A stretch of DNA of 64,000 nucleotides. Origin: Hyphomicrobiales bacterium. Its GTDB lineage: Bacteria; Pseudomonadota; Alphaproteobacteria; Rhizobiales; Devosiaceae. This document shows positions 54,735 to 62,214 of this stretch, piece by piece. The stretch lies in assembly GCA_026981645.1 (NCBI GenBank), contig JALSII010000052.1:34324-98323 (forward strand), written 5' to 3'. The notes under the pieces were generated by a model. It had not been told where the DNA came from. It was given only the letters and a program-made list of their open reading frames with translations, and ran no database searches. The position numbers and the translations under genes are program-made. How positions within the stretch are numbered: the first letter of the stretch is position 1; each line of letters starts with the position of its first letter.

Positions 54735-55415
54735 GTGCTAACGGTTCCGTTTATTCCGGGCCTGAAATATGAGGATAATTTCCGCAAAGGAAATATTGCA
54801 AAAAGCAAAGCCGCCCAAATCGCGGACTGGATTGCAAAAAACGATTCCGAAATTGCCGCTGAGTTGGAGCGCGCGGTTTATGCCAGACGCCTTGAAGCGG
54901 GGGAGGTGCGCAAAAGCCCGTGGCAGCAGCTTATCGAAGATCATGCAGATACCGGCAGCGTAAAAATCCTGCCCTATAAAAAATCCAGTCTCGGACTTGT
55001 GGAGTTTGCGACCCCCGAAGCGCTTTGTGAAGTCAAACTGGGCGCGCAGTTTTATTTTCAGCTTTCCGTCCCATTTGAAGGAAATCTATGGGGCTTTGAA
55101 GGATATGAGGGCCACTGGTATCCCATGGCATTGCAGCGCGGCGCTGCCATCTTGCCCGTACCCAAGGGCGCGGTGAACGTGCCTTCCAAAGATGAGGGAA
55201 CAAACATTGATCCGGTTTGTGAAAACAAGGATTTGGGCAGGCACGAGTTTGCATTTGTCTTTTTAGCCAAATCCGCCAGACCGGATGCGTTTTTTGATCT
55301 TCAAATTGGCCAGCGCCAAAGCGTCGAAAATTTGAACCGGAAAGCTGAGAATTTAATGGGCATGGAAAAGCGCGTTTGGCGGATCTTCCATTGCTCCATC
55401 ATGGTGCGGGCGTAA
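54735..55415 (+). CDS. Hypothetical protein with unresolved 5' end
   Basis: The 226-residue frame from GTG at 54735 looks coding throughout (for example LAAEL-type helices, then LGAQFYFQLSVPFEGNLWGF). However, the same frame stays open 48 codons further upstream to 54591 and reads sensible protein (KQIDWLSAPKADIAILYSFS and RLGLTWEKFFAL). No ATG, GTG or TTG lies there. An ATG at 54592 with AGGT before it is one base out of frame and stops after six codons. Either a frameshift removed the natural start or a rare start codon is used. The gene ends 6 bases from the convergent metallopeptidase gene. Function unknown. Confidence 0.6.
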   Translation: MLTVPFIPGLKYEDNFRKGNIAKSKAAQIADWIAKNDSEIAAELERAVYARRLEAGEVRKSPWQQLIEDHADTGSVKILPYKKSSLGLVEFATPEALCEVKLGAQFYFQLSVPFEGNLWGFEGYEGHWYPMALQRGAAILPVPKGAVNVPSKDEGTNIDPVCENKDLGRHEFAFVFLAKSARPDAFFDLQIGQRQSVENLNRKAENLMGMEKRVWRIFHCSIMVRA

Positions 55416-55421
55416 AAACCC

Positions 55422-56468
55422 TCAAGAATTAAGCGCAGCCATTATACGTTGATTGGCCCCCATCAGTTCCAGCCATTCTCTGGCCCCGTCGGTTTTTAGA
55501 TTATCTGCGCTTAAGCCTTCCGCATATTGAACCGTGGAAATGTCGTGCAAGATCGCCACATGATCTCCGATTCCGTCGAGGAAAGATTTAGCTCCGGCGG
55601 CTTTGGATATAATAAGCGCATCATTGACCGCCGGAATTAAAACATCACTGGCGTATTTTTCGAATTTTTCGGGGTCCGGCGCATCGGGCGTGCTCACCAT
55701 CAGCTCCCCATCCTCCTGTTCCAGTTCAGCATTGGGGTAGAGCCACATTTGAAACAGATGCGCGAGCAAGGTAAAAAACCGTGTTGCCGCTTTGGGATGG
55801 GTTATACCTTCCCTATCGGATTTATCGTTTTCTCGTTCAATCAGCGCCATAACAACAAAAATTGCCGCAGCGCGCGCCCGCAATTCTCCCCATTGCTCAT
55901 CGGAATAAGCTTCGAGCAAAATATCCGTGGCCTCACTATCCGCCTGCATTTCCATGCAGCGAGATAAAAAAGGCTTGTCCGCGTCAGGCACTTGACGAAG
56001 CGCGCTGATCATTCCATCGGGTTTTTTTGTGTCAGTGAATGGTCGGGCCGATGCCGTTTCCACCAATGCCGCGCCTTCCAAGAGGTCCACATGCCCCATG
56101 ACGATATGCATAAGCTCGTGAAGCAAAAGCCACATGAGGGAAACGTCCGCGAGCCTCTCCGGGGTATGTTCAAATCCCTTGAAATTTTGTGTGCGCTGCC
56201 CTTTGGAGGCGCGCAAAATACTTGCGCCCCATGCGTCTTGCCAAAGCGCGTCAATGGCATGAACAGCGCCGGTGCTAACGCGAATTTGAATACCTTCATC
56301 GAGCGGCTGGGCCAGCGCCCAGAACCCGTCATCTCTTGTCACCTCAAACGTCAGATCATGTTCGAATGAATGCCCGATGAGGAGCTCATATTGTTCAATC
56401 GCGCTCGACATCGCGATTGTGAGCCGTTCTTGTACATTGTGATATTTTGTGTTGCTCGCACCGTTCAT
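55422..56468 (-). CDS. Putative zinc metallopeptidase (HExxH)
   Basis: The 348-residue protein has the zinc motif HELMHIVMGH at about residues 116-125, preceded by a hydrophobic LMWLLL helix. A downstream EMQADSEATDIL (about 173-184) has the Glu/Asp expected for a third metal ligand in gluzincins. No signal peptide is visible, so it is probably cytosolic. Cytosolic HExxH proteins on mobile elements include ImmA-type repressor-cleaving proteases and Lit-type phage-exclusion proteases; neither can be assigned from sequence alone. It is convergent with the gene at 54735, 6 bases apart. Confidence 0.75.
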   Translation of the reverse strand: MNGASNTKYHNVQERLTIAMSSAIEQYELLIGHSFEHDLTFEVTRDDGFWALAQPLDEGIQIRVSTGAVHAIDALWQDAWGASILRASKGQRTQNFKGFEHTPERLADVSLMWLLLHELMHIVMGHVDLLEGAALVETASARPFTDTKKPDGMISALRQVPDADKPFLSRCMEMQADSEATDILLEAYSDEQWGELRARAAAIFVVMALIERENDKSDREGITHPKAATRFFTLLAHLFQMWLYPNAELEQEDGELMVSTPDAPDPEKFEKYASDVLIPAVNDALIISKAAGAKSFLDGIGDHVAILHDISTVQYAEGLSADNLKTDGAREWLELMGANQRIMAALNS

Positions 56469-56621
56469 GTCTCCGCCATAGCAAGATAAAAGAGCACTTC
56501 ACAATAACGCCGTGAGAAATCAGGAGGGGAGCGTGGGGATGTTTTCTCCACACTCAAATGAGACAGAACCAAAAAACCGTTTATTATTCATCCGGTTATG
56601 GTAGAATTGTCATGTAAACAA

Positions 56622-56691
56622 TGCTGAATGCTAAAAATAAATTTGGTAACTTCCTAAAACGCCTGCCGCCTGCCGCCTGCCGCCTGTCGCC
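56622..56691 (+). repeat. 7-bp tandem repeat at the 5' end of the exported-protein gene
   Basis: CCTGCCG occurs three times exactly and once with one change (CCTGTCG) at 56662-56689, directly before the TTG start at 56692. ATG codons at 56622 and 56629 are in frames that stop before the repeat (TAA at 56655 and 56647). Seven is not a multiple of three, so a change in copy number would shift any frame that reads through it. Confidence 0.8.
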
Positions 56692-57513
56692 TTGGCGGTT
56701 CTTTGCCTTCTCCTGATTTTGCCCTCGGCCACTTTCGCTGCCGATAGTTACACGGTCAATAACGGAGCGACCAGTACGATCGATGAATGGGGCGTTTGCA
56801 AAAAAATCACCAATAATGCAGGCGCAGGTATCATGGTGCCGACAAAATCGGCAGCGGAGTGGCATACAGGCGGCAATTCTTTTCTTGAAAACCTTCCCCC
56901 GGGCGTGACACAGGCCCCTTGCGCAAACAAAGCATATTTTGTACTGGCGAACACCCATAATGGAAATTTCGGTGGTTTGGCGGGTGCAAATTCATGGTGC
57001 CACTCACAGCTTAATGCTAATAGTTGGAAGGGAAAAGCCACATCCAGCGTCTCCGATCCCGCGAAAGTTAAGGCGTTTTTGTGCACAGCCTCAAGCTGTA
57101 ACAGCCTAGAGCCAAATACAGAGTATTTTTATGCAAGGACGCAAAACACTTCAGTTGGTGGAGGCAGTTTTACCACAAACGGAAGCGGACGAGGGCCTGG
57201 TGATCAAGTACGATGGAATCTCGCAAGCCGTTTTTCTTATAGCGGTGCAATTTGGACAGGACGTAATCAAGGGACAAATAATAGGTGGCCAAACAACAAC
57301 TCAGGTAACGGTTGCAATGGATGGACATCTTCTTCTAGTGGGGCCCAGGGAAGAGTGGGGTTTGGGAATGAGCCCCACGGAGGAGCGGGATCATATGGTG
57401 CCTACGAAAGATGGTCTGACCGCTATCCTTGCGGATTTTTGTGGCTTTCAAATTGTCCAACCTATAGGTCGTGTAATAACTCCTATCGCGTGATTTGCTA
57501 TGTAAATCCGTAA
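56692..57513 (+). CDS. Exported protein with DUF1554-like (lectin/endostatin-fold) region
   Basis: From TTG at 56692 the 273-residue protein begins with a hydrophobic stretch and a signal-peptidase site (LCLLLILPSATFAAD). It lacks the usual positive n-region, so the true N-terminus may be upstream or damaged. Residues about 80-130 (YFVLANTHNGNFGGLAGANS, then WCHSQLNANSWKGKATS) resemble the DUF1554 family, whose fold is related to the endostatin/C-type-lectin group. The rest is rich in Gly, Asn, Ser and Trp and ends with paired cysteines (CPTYRSCNNSYRVICYVNP). A surface or secreted binding protein is likely; the ligand is unknown. A terminator follows at 57627. Confidence 0.62.
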   Translation: MAVLCLLLILPSATFAADSYTVNNGATSTIDEWGVCKKITNNAGAGIMVPTKSAAEWHTGGNSFLENLPPGVTQAPCANKAYFVLANTHNGNFGGLAGANSWCHSQLNANSWKGKATSSVSDPAKVKAFLCTASSCNSLEPNTEYFYARTQNTSVGGGSFTTNGSGRGPGDQVRWNLASRFSYSGAIWTGRNQGTNNRWPNNNSGNGCNGWTSSSSGAQGRVGFGNEPHGGAGSYGAYERWSDRYPCGFLWLSNCPTYRSCNNSYRVICYVNP

Positions 57514-57973
57514 GGTTCTATGCAGTTTGTCTGTCCGAGCCGGGCTTTATTTCGCTTCGCGCCACCGAACCTGAAATCAGTTTCGTCCCATGCGGGTGAC
57601 ACTCCCTGACAGAAAGCAAATTTTGAGGCGGCAGGTGTGCCGCCGTTTTTGTTTTACGGCGCGCATAAAGGCCACGCGCCTGGAACCCATATTTCCAGCT
57701 TAAGCCGACACAAAAGCCGCCTGATCCAATAGCCTCAGCCCTCCGGCCCGCTCCATTCGATGGTCAAGCCATCTCCCGTGTTGTCGGGCCACACCGCAAG
57801 CGGTGAGGCTTTGGGGCGCTTTGCTTTCGGCCTCCCGTCCAACCCGCTTCTCGTTTCACTCGCCGCGCGTGAAAAATTGGACGCTCGCCGCTGGGCAAGG
57901 GTTCATGCGCAGTTTTTAGAATTGGATTTTTAGGAACTTCGCTTTTTGAAACCCCAAGACAAGCGAGGAAATT
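57514..57973. other. Non-coding region before ardA; candidate leading-region promoter
   Basis: These 460 bases hold no convincing gene. After the terminator at 57627 comes GC-rich sequence with inverted repeats, including CACCG-CAAG-CGGTG at 57792-57805. An AT-richer stretch then leads to the ardA start. Leading regions of conjugative plasmids often carry single-strand promoters formed by hairpins in front of antirestriction genes. This is the best location for one here, but no specific Frpo or ssi match can be claimed. Confidence 0.4.
57627..57655 (+). terminator. Rho-independent terminator after the exported-protein gene
   Basis: A perfect 6-bp stem GGCGGC / GCCGCC with loop AGGTGT is followed by GTTTTTGTTTT. 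It lies 113 bases after the stop codon at 57513. Confidence 0.8.
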
Positions 57974-58480
57974 ATGACACAGCTATACGCCCAGCCCTAC
58001 GATATTTCAGCGACAGGTTTTTATTTTGAAACTTACGAGCAATATGCGGACAAGGCCGCCAAGGCGAAAAACGAGTCTGGCCAAATGGTCGAGGAATTTG
58101 AAATCCAGTTTATTGACGGGGAGGATTTGGACAGTGAATTTGCCAAGGCTCTGGACCTTAATCAGGTCAATGTGAAGCGCTTTCTTGAACTGGTGAATGA
58201 GTGGGAAGATCACGAGAAAATCCGTTTTGCCATTGCAGCGGGGGAGTGTGGTTATTCCTTTGACCTCGAACATGACGATATTGATTTGCTCGATGTGGAT
58301 ATTTACGGCGTCGAAACCCTGCGCGAACTGGCGGAGCAATTTGTCGAGGACGGCCTGTTCGGCGATATTCCCGAGCGACTGCAATTCTACATCAACTATG
58401 ACGCCATAGCCCGCGATCTGGCAGTTGAATATTCCGAAACCACAATCGCCGGTGAGCGCTTCGTTTACCGGTGCGGGTAA
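57974..58480 (+). CDS. ardA: Antirestriction protein ArdA
   Basis: ArdA is an acidic DNA mimic that blocks type I restriction enzymes when DNA enters a new host. The 168-residue protein opens with LYAQPYDISATGFYFETYEQ, the typical first domain. It has many Asp/Glu (EHDDIDLLDVDIYG) and ends with the conserved FYINYDAIARDLAVEYSE. GAGG 6 bases before the ATG supports the start. Its presence fits an element that enters cells as DNA by conjugation. It is followed 11 bases later by an unknown gene. Confidence 0.93.
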   Translation: MTQLYAQPYDISATGFYFETYEQYADKAAKAKNESGQMVEEFEIQFIDGEDLDSEFAKALDLNQVNVKRFLELVNEWEDHEKIRFAIAAGECGYSFDLEHDDIDLLDVDIYGVETLRELAEQFVEDGLFGDIPERLQFYINYDAIARDLAVEYSETTIAGERFVYRCG

Positions 58481-58491
58481 GGCGGCGTTTC

Positions 58492-58920
58492 ATGGATTGC
58501 GAGATTATATCCCCCCAAGGATACGGCGCAGGGCACCCCTGGCATTATGTGCTTGGCGGGGCCGTGCCTTACCCGAAGCAAATTCAGGCGCAGGTGATCG
58601 CGCGGGGATATCGCGGTTATATGGAGCGCGATATCAAGGCCGCCAGCCACAAACCCGAACCGCAGCGCTCCGAGGCTTTGCACACCATAAAAGCAAAAGT
58701 GCTTGAGGATTTGCGCGGCGACCTTTCCCGTTACCGCACTCTTGCCAGAAAACTGCAAACGCACAGGGAAAAACATGGCTGGATTCTGGAACGGCCAGAA
58801 TGTCACGACATTCACTCTGGCCTGAGTATCAAATTCGCCCATCTCTATAATGATTTTGCCCATCTGAACTTTATCGCAACGCTGCCGGACCAACAACGTG
58901 ACATGTTTGATTTGTTGTGA
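58492..58920 (+). CDS. Hypothetical protein downstream of ardA
   Basis: The ATG at 58492 gives 142 residues; an in-frame ATG at 58471 lies inside ardA. The N-terminal part is Gly/Pro/aromatic-rich (SPQGYGAGHPWHYVLGG). The C-terminal part is helical and basic, with HREKHGWILERPECHDIHSG. No signal or membrane segment is present. It is 11 bases after ardA and most likely co-expressed with it early after transfer. No family is recognised. Confidence 0.65.
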   Translation: MDCEIISPQGYGAGHPWHYVLGGAVPYPKQIQAQVIARGYRGYMERDIKAASHKPEPQRSEALHTIKAKVLEDLRGDLSRYRTLARKLQTHREKHGWILERPECHDIHSGLSIKFAHLYNDFAHLNFIATLPDQQRDMFDLL

Positions 58921-58929
58921 TGGGTGGTT

Positions 58930-59514
58930 TCAGTTTCTTGGCTCGCTTGCCTCCAACCGCCTCAAAGAGCGAGTTAGCGTCCAAGGATGAATACCATTGA
59001 GTGTTGCCAATTCTCTGATGTTGGCTTCTTTGGCATCCAGCTTGCGCTTGACCGATAAAACTTGCGCGTCTGACAATTTTGGTGGACGGCCCAGCCGCTG
59101 ACCACGGGCGCGGGCCGCCGCCAGACCCTCTTTGGTGCGTTGCCCCAGGCGCTTGCGCTCATGTTCGGCAATCGCCGCCATAACCGTATAGACCAGCATC
59201 CCATCCGGCGTTGCGGTATCCACATTCAAGGTTACAATCTGAAAACCGACCCCGCGCTTTTGCAGGCGCTCTGCCTGGGTCACCGCATCAATGGTCGAAC
59301 GAAAAGCCCGATCCAAATCCCAGACTATCAAAGTATCGCCTGCCTTAAGGGAGGCCAGCAGATTATCAAATACCGGACGAGAGCGCGAAGTTGCGGAAAT
59401 CTTCTCAAGGTACATTTCATCACAAATGGCCTTGAGTCCATCAATCTGGCGATTGATACACTGATCAGCGCGTGAGACGCGCAAATACCCTGCTTTCCTA
59501 CCCGCGTATGTCAT
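58930..59514 (-). CDS. Small serine recombinase (resolvase/invertase)
   Basis: The 194-residue protein has the catalytic domain with nucleophile Ser14 in GYLRVSRADQ and the arginine helix region LIVWDLDRAFRSTID, followed by AAIAEHERKRLGQRTKEGLA. A C-terminal helix-turn-helix (KEANIRELATLNGIHPWTLT) completes it, the Hin/Tn3-resolvase layout. The usual TRLDR motif is WDLDR here. It may resolve multimers, invert a segment or be a remnant of a transposon. It is convergent with the ardA pair and divergent from the exported-protein gene. Confidence 0.9.
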   Translation of the reverse strand: MTYAGRKAGYLRVSRADQCINRQIDGLKAICDEMYLEKISATSRSRPVFDNLLASLKAGDTLIVWDLDRAFRSTIDAVTQAERLQKRGVGFQIVTLNVDTATPDGMLVYTVMAAIAEHERKRLGQRTKEGLAAARARGQRLGRPPKLSDAQVLSVKRKLDAKEANIRELATLNGIHPWTLTRSLRRLEASEPRN

Positions 59515-59732
59515 TCCTTTTCTGTTCTTTCATATATATCAATGGCTTATTAAGTGTCGAACCACCGAATGCAGTTGACATAATAGACCGATTGCGCGTG
59601 GCGGTTTTTTGACCCGCTTGGGCTATATCCAAAATAGCCAAGTTTTTGAAACTGTTTGTCATTTTACTATTTTCCCATAAATGCTAGGCTCACTTCAAAT
59701 TTCAACATAAATGGTCGTTTTCACTGGCGCGC
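59515..59732. other. Intergenic region upstream of the small resolvase
   Basis: This AT-rich 218-base gap between two divergent genes includes TTGACATAATAGACC (59575-59589) and the dyad GGCTAT / ATAGCC (about 59630-59650). Resolvase recombination sites usually lie just upstream of the resolvase gene, so a res-type site may be here. No site can be assigned by inspection. Confidence 0.3.
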
Positions 59733-60071
59733 ATGGTGCGAAGCTCTGCGCTTGCCGGTGCCATGCTTTTTGGCGCACCGGTAATCGTGGCGAATGATTC
59801 GCGGGCGCAGGGACTTGATGCTGATGCCGTTCTGAACAAGATGCCACCAGAGCAACAAACCGCCTATGTCGCTGGAGTTGTCGAGGGGTTGGCCTATGCG
59901 CGCTTTCAACGCGACAAGCCGGATGAAGCGGGTATGCAGTGTATTTATTCATGGTTTTACGGAAGTGGTGAAGGCAAGTGGCAAGCCATTGAAAGCTGGT
60001 TTTCCAGATATCCTAAACAACCAGCCGGCGTTCTGCTTTACGTTTTGATTAAGCGGGAATGTGGGGAGTAA
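59733..60071 (+). CDS. Small exported protein
   Basis: The 112-residue protein starts with a signal-peptide-like segment (MVRSSALAGAMLFGAPVIVA). A small helical domain with two cysteines follows (GMQCIYSWFYG and IKRECGE), likely disulfide-bonded in the periplasm. The pattern of a Gly-containing helix, a Cys, Trp-containing helix and C-terminal Cys recalls small Rap1a/Tai-like immunity folds, but that is only an impression. It stops one base before the next gene starts, so the two are co-translated. Confidence 0.6.
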   Translation: MVRSSALAGAMLFGAPVIVANDSRAQGLDADAVLNKMPPEQQTAYVAGVVEGLAYARFQRDKPDEAGMQCIYSWFYGSGEGKWQAIESWFSRYPKQPAGVLLYVLIKRECGE

Positions 60072-60824
60072 ATGAACCAATTGAGTGAACATTTTGGAAG
60101 TCCCGAATCCAGCCGCCATTCCGAATGGCTGCGTCAACAGCGTTGGTTTATCAAGTCACGCCAACAACGTGAGCAACGCCAGGAAGCTTCACAAAGATTG
60201 GATGATGAAATTCTTGACGCCGCTACCACAGCGGTTTTGGCGACTGAAACTGAAGTGGCCGAGTTTAAAGATAGGCTCGACATTTACGATGAGGCGACCG
60301 TCAAAGCACTCATGGAAAATGACCAGCAATTGGCTCTTGTTCGCGCCCAAATCGAAGCGCTCCTGAGCCAGGCATATGTGATGGAAGATGGGCGGCGTGT
60401 ATTCAAGACCGAGGACGGGATGCAGGTATTTGATGAGTTCGGGACAAGGGTTTTTGCAAATGAGCTGGACTTTGATGAAATTGATGCAAGCCGACCAACC
60501 TGGGAAGTGTTTTCAGCGGAGATATCACTCCGAAACAATCTTGAGACGCAGCGCGAACAAATCCTTGAGTTTCAGGAAATAGTTGATACCACACGCGAGA
60601 AAATTTCGGAGGCGGGAATCACGGCCCCTGAACTCAAAGAACTGGACGCTGAACTTGCCGAAGCGCTTCCGCCTTCTGTCAAAGCACAAATGCCCGGAAT
60701 TGAAAGCTTGGAAAATACGACCACGCAGCAAGCGGCCTTCAATGCAGCCAGTGGAGTAAGTATGAAATCCGGTAAAACTTTAGATGTCGCGGTATCGGCA
60801 GCGCCAAAAATAGCACCGGCATAA
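60072..60824 (+). CDS. Coiled-coil hypothetical protein
   Basis: The 250-residue protein is cytosolic with long coiled coils (about residues 28-100 and 145-200, for example EILDAATTAVLATETEVAEF). A short beta-like segment with repeated Phe/Asp lies in the middle (GRRVFKTEDGMQVFDEFGTR). The C-terminus is Ala/Ser/Lys-rich. The start ATG directly follows the TAA of the exported-protein gene. I do not recognise a family. Partnership with the small exported protein is suggested by position only. Confidence 0.62.
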   Translation: MNQLSEHFGSPESSRHSEWLRQQRWFIKSRQQREQRQEASQRLDDEILDAATTAVLATETEVAEFKDRLDIYDEATVKALMENDQQLALVRAQIEALLSQAYVMEDGRRVFKTEDGMQVFDEFGTRVFANELDFDEIDASRPTWEVFSAEISLRNNLETQREQILEFQEIVDTTREKISEAGITAPELKELDAELAEALPPSVKAQMPGIESLENTTTQQAAFNAASGVSMKSGKTLDVAVSAAPKIAPA

Positions 60825-60858
60825 TCAGTTTTAGTCACGCGGTTTAAAAATGCCGCAC

Positions 60859-61473
60859 TTAACCAAAGCGCAGGCCTGGGACCGCGTGTTTATAGCGTGG
60901 ATCAGGAACCACATCTTGCGCCAAAATCTCCATTCCTTGATTGAGGTAGTAGTTCAGTAACGTCGGATAATTGCTGCTACTCATTGACCAATAAACAACG
61001 TCAGAGCTTTCGAACAAATCGTTCATCACCAATTGAAAAAACCCCCATCCACGACCTCCCCCTTCTTCACCGGGGAAAAGACCGAGATTTTCGATCTCAA
61101 TCACCCTTGGCTGATTGGCTTGCGGCCAAAATCGACTCATAACACTCTGGTTGACGCCGACAACAAGCGCGTAGCCAACATCAAGTTCTCCATCGCGCAG
61201 CATAAAAAGTCGCGTTTGGGGATCTTCGAGCCGCGCATGCAAAATTTGTCTTTCATAGCGATCCTGCTTATCCCAACCCCACGGAGCGCCTACACGCGCC
61301 AACAAGTCTCTAAAATGTTCGAAGCCTGGTGCGATCTCGTGGAGGCTGAGGCTATTTGTGGGCGGCTCGTACAGACCAGCACGCTGGTTCTTGTGGAACT
61401 TGCGAGAATCAATAGCCAGATGGGTTTTTGTAATGGTCTTTATTGCTCTGGCTCCTTGGCGATGTGGTCCCAT
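60859..61473 (-). CDS. GNAT-family N-acetyltransferase
   Basis: The protein has up to 204 residues. A GNAT core is visible: RVGAPWGWDKQDRYE, LRDGELDVGYALVVG, then IEIENLGLFPGEEGGGRGWG with the acetyl-CoA loop and YPTLLNYYLNQGMEIL. The annotated start (ATG 61473) overlaps the HTH regulator by 34 bases. A strong AAGGAG lies 8 bases before an ATA at 61443 that overlaps the regulator stop, so a shorter product starting IKTITKTHL is also possible. Co-transcription with the regulator is clear. The substrate is unknown; some GNATs on mobile elements are toxins. Confidence 0.8.
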   Translation of the reverse strand: MGPHRQGARAIKTITKTHLAIDSRKFHKNQRAGLYEPPTNSLSLHEIAPGFEHFRDLLARVGAPWGWDKQDRYERQILHARLEDPQTRLFMLRDGELDVGYALVVGVNQSVMSRFWPQANQPRVIEIENLGLFPGEEGGGRGWGFFQLVMNDLFESSDVVYWSMSSSNYPTLLNYYLNQGMEILAQDVVPDPRYKHAVPGLRFG

Positions 61474-62090
61474 GCGTGATTGAAAAACAGCCTTTGCGTG
61501 TCAGCAATCTCTTGCTGATCAATCACCAGAACTTGCACATCGTCATTGTCAAAATTCACAAATGCGACTTTGGGGCCGTAAACAAAAATTGTTTTGTCAT
61601 TGAACAGATCGGGGGGGAACCACCGATATTCGCAGTAGTCAGAGCCAAACGCCGTTAAGTCGCCATGCTTGACAATCACCCGGTAGCGATAGCGATCTTT
61701 GATTTTCAGCATTCGTTCCACTTGGCGTGCTCTAACATCCTCACCAAGCCACTTCAGGACCAACTCTGAAACGCCGTTGAACAGGCATAGATCGCCGCCC
61801 ACTGTGCGCGCCGTTTCATAAAGATCATCGTAGAACTCACGAAAACCCTGCACGCCTTGATAGTTGCGCAGCCCGGTTTGGTTCCGCCGCACTCCATCAC
61901 CATCAAGGAATTCCAGCCCACGATCTTCGAAATAAATTTGCAGCGCCCTCAGAGTTGCTGCCTTGCCTGGTGAATGTTCATTTTCAATTTCCGACAGAGT
62001 TCCTTTTTTAATACCGCAAACCTCCGCTACCTCTTGCTGAGAGCGGTTAAGAAGTGCACGAGCGGCGCGAATCTGGGAAGCAACAATCAT
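61440..62090 (-). CDS. HTH (Xre-type) regulator with TrmB-like effector domain
   Basis: From the ATG at 62090 the protein has 216 residues. The N-terminal helix-turn-helix (RSQQEVAEVCGIKKGTLSEI, about residues 15-45) is Xre-like. The C-terminal 130 residues (GGDLCLFNGVSELVLKWLGE, later RYRYRVIVKHGDLTAFGSDY) resemble the PLD-like effector region of TrmB-type regulators. The longer frame to 62177 adds unlikely residues. No ribosome binding site is visible. It is divergent from the gene at 62215 across a very AT-rich region and is coupled to the GNAT gene. Confidence 0.75.
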   Translation of the reverse strand: MIVASQIRAARALLNRSQQEVAEVCGIKKGTLSEIENEHSPGKAATLRALQIYFEDRGLEFLDGDGVRRNQTGLRNYQGVQGFREFYDDLYETARTVGGDLCLFNGVSELVLKWLGEDVRARQVERMLKIKDRYRYRVIVKHGDLTAFGSDYCEYRWFPPDLFNDKTIFVYGPKVAFVNFDNDDVQVLVIDQQEIADTQRLFFNHAWDHIAKEPEQ

Positions 62091-62214
62091 GTACAAAAAT
62101 CTATATAGTTCGACAAAAACAAGTATATATCGGATTTTTAACGAATTATTAATAAATTGTCTATAAAAATCATCCAAACTATATTACGTAAACTAATTAC
62201 CTTAGGAGTATGTT
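62091..62214. promoter_or_regulatory. AT-rich divergent promoter region with candidate operators
   Basis: This 124-base region is markedly AT-rich. It contains repeated TATATA elements, TTGTCTATAAA, and the dyad TTACGTAA (62184-62191), between two divergent genes, one an HTH regulator. It probably holds both promoters and the regulator's sites. TTAGGAG at 62201-62207 serves the plus-strand gene. Confidence 0.5.

Noticed and set aside
54479..54808. Minus-strand frame (109 codons) ending TAATG at the start of the large membrane protein
   Set aside because: The TAATG junction looks like coupling, but the plus-strand frame over the same bases looks more protein-like and no family was seen. Left undecided and not listed as a gene.
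56661..56690. Simple phase switch between upstream ATG and the exported protein
   Set aside because: Both nearby ATG frames stop before the repeat, so changing the repeat number alone would not connect them. The idea is kept only as a weaker possibility involving the third frame.
57131..57493. Second open frame inside the exported DUF1554-like gene
   Set aside because: It is an out-of-frame shadow; the main frame carries the signal peptide, conserved cysteines and the Gly/Asn/Trp pattern.
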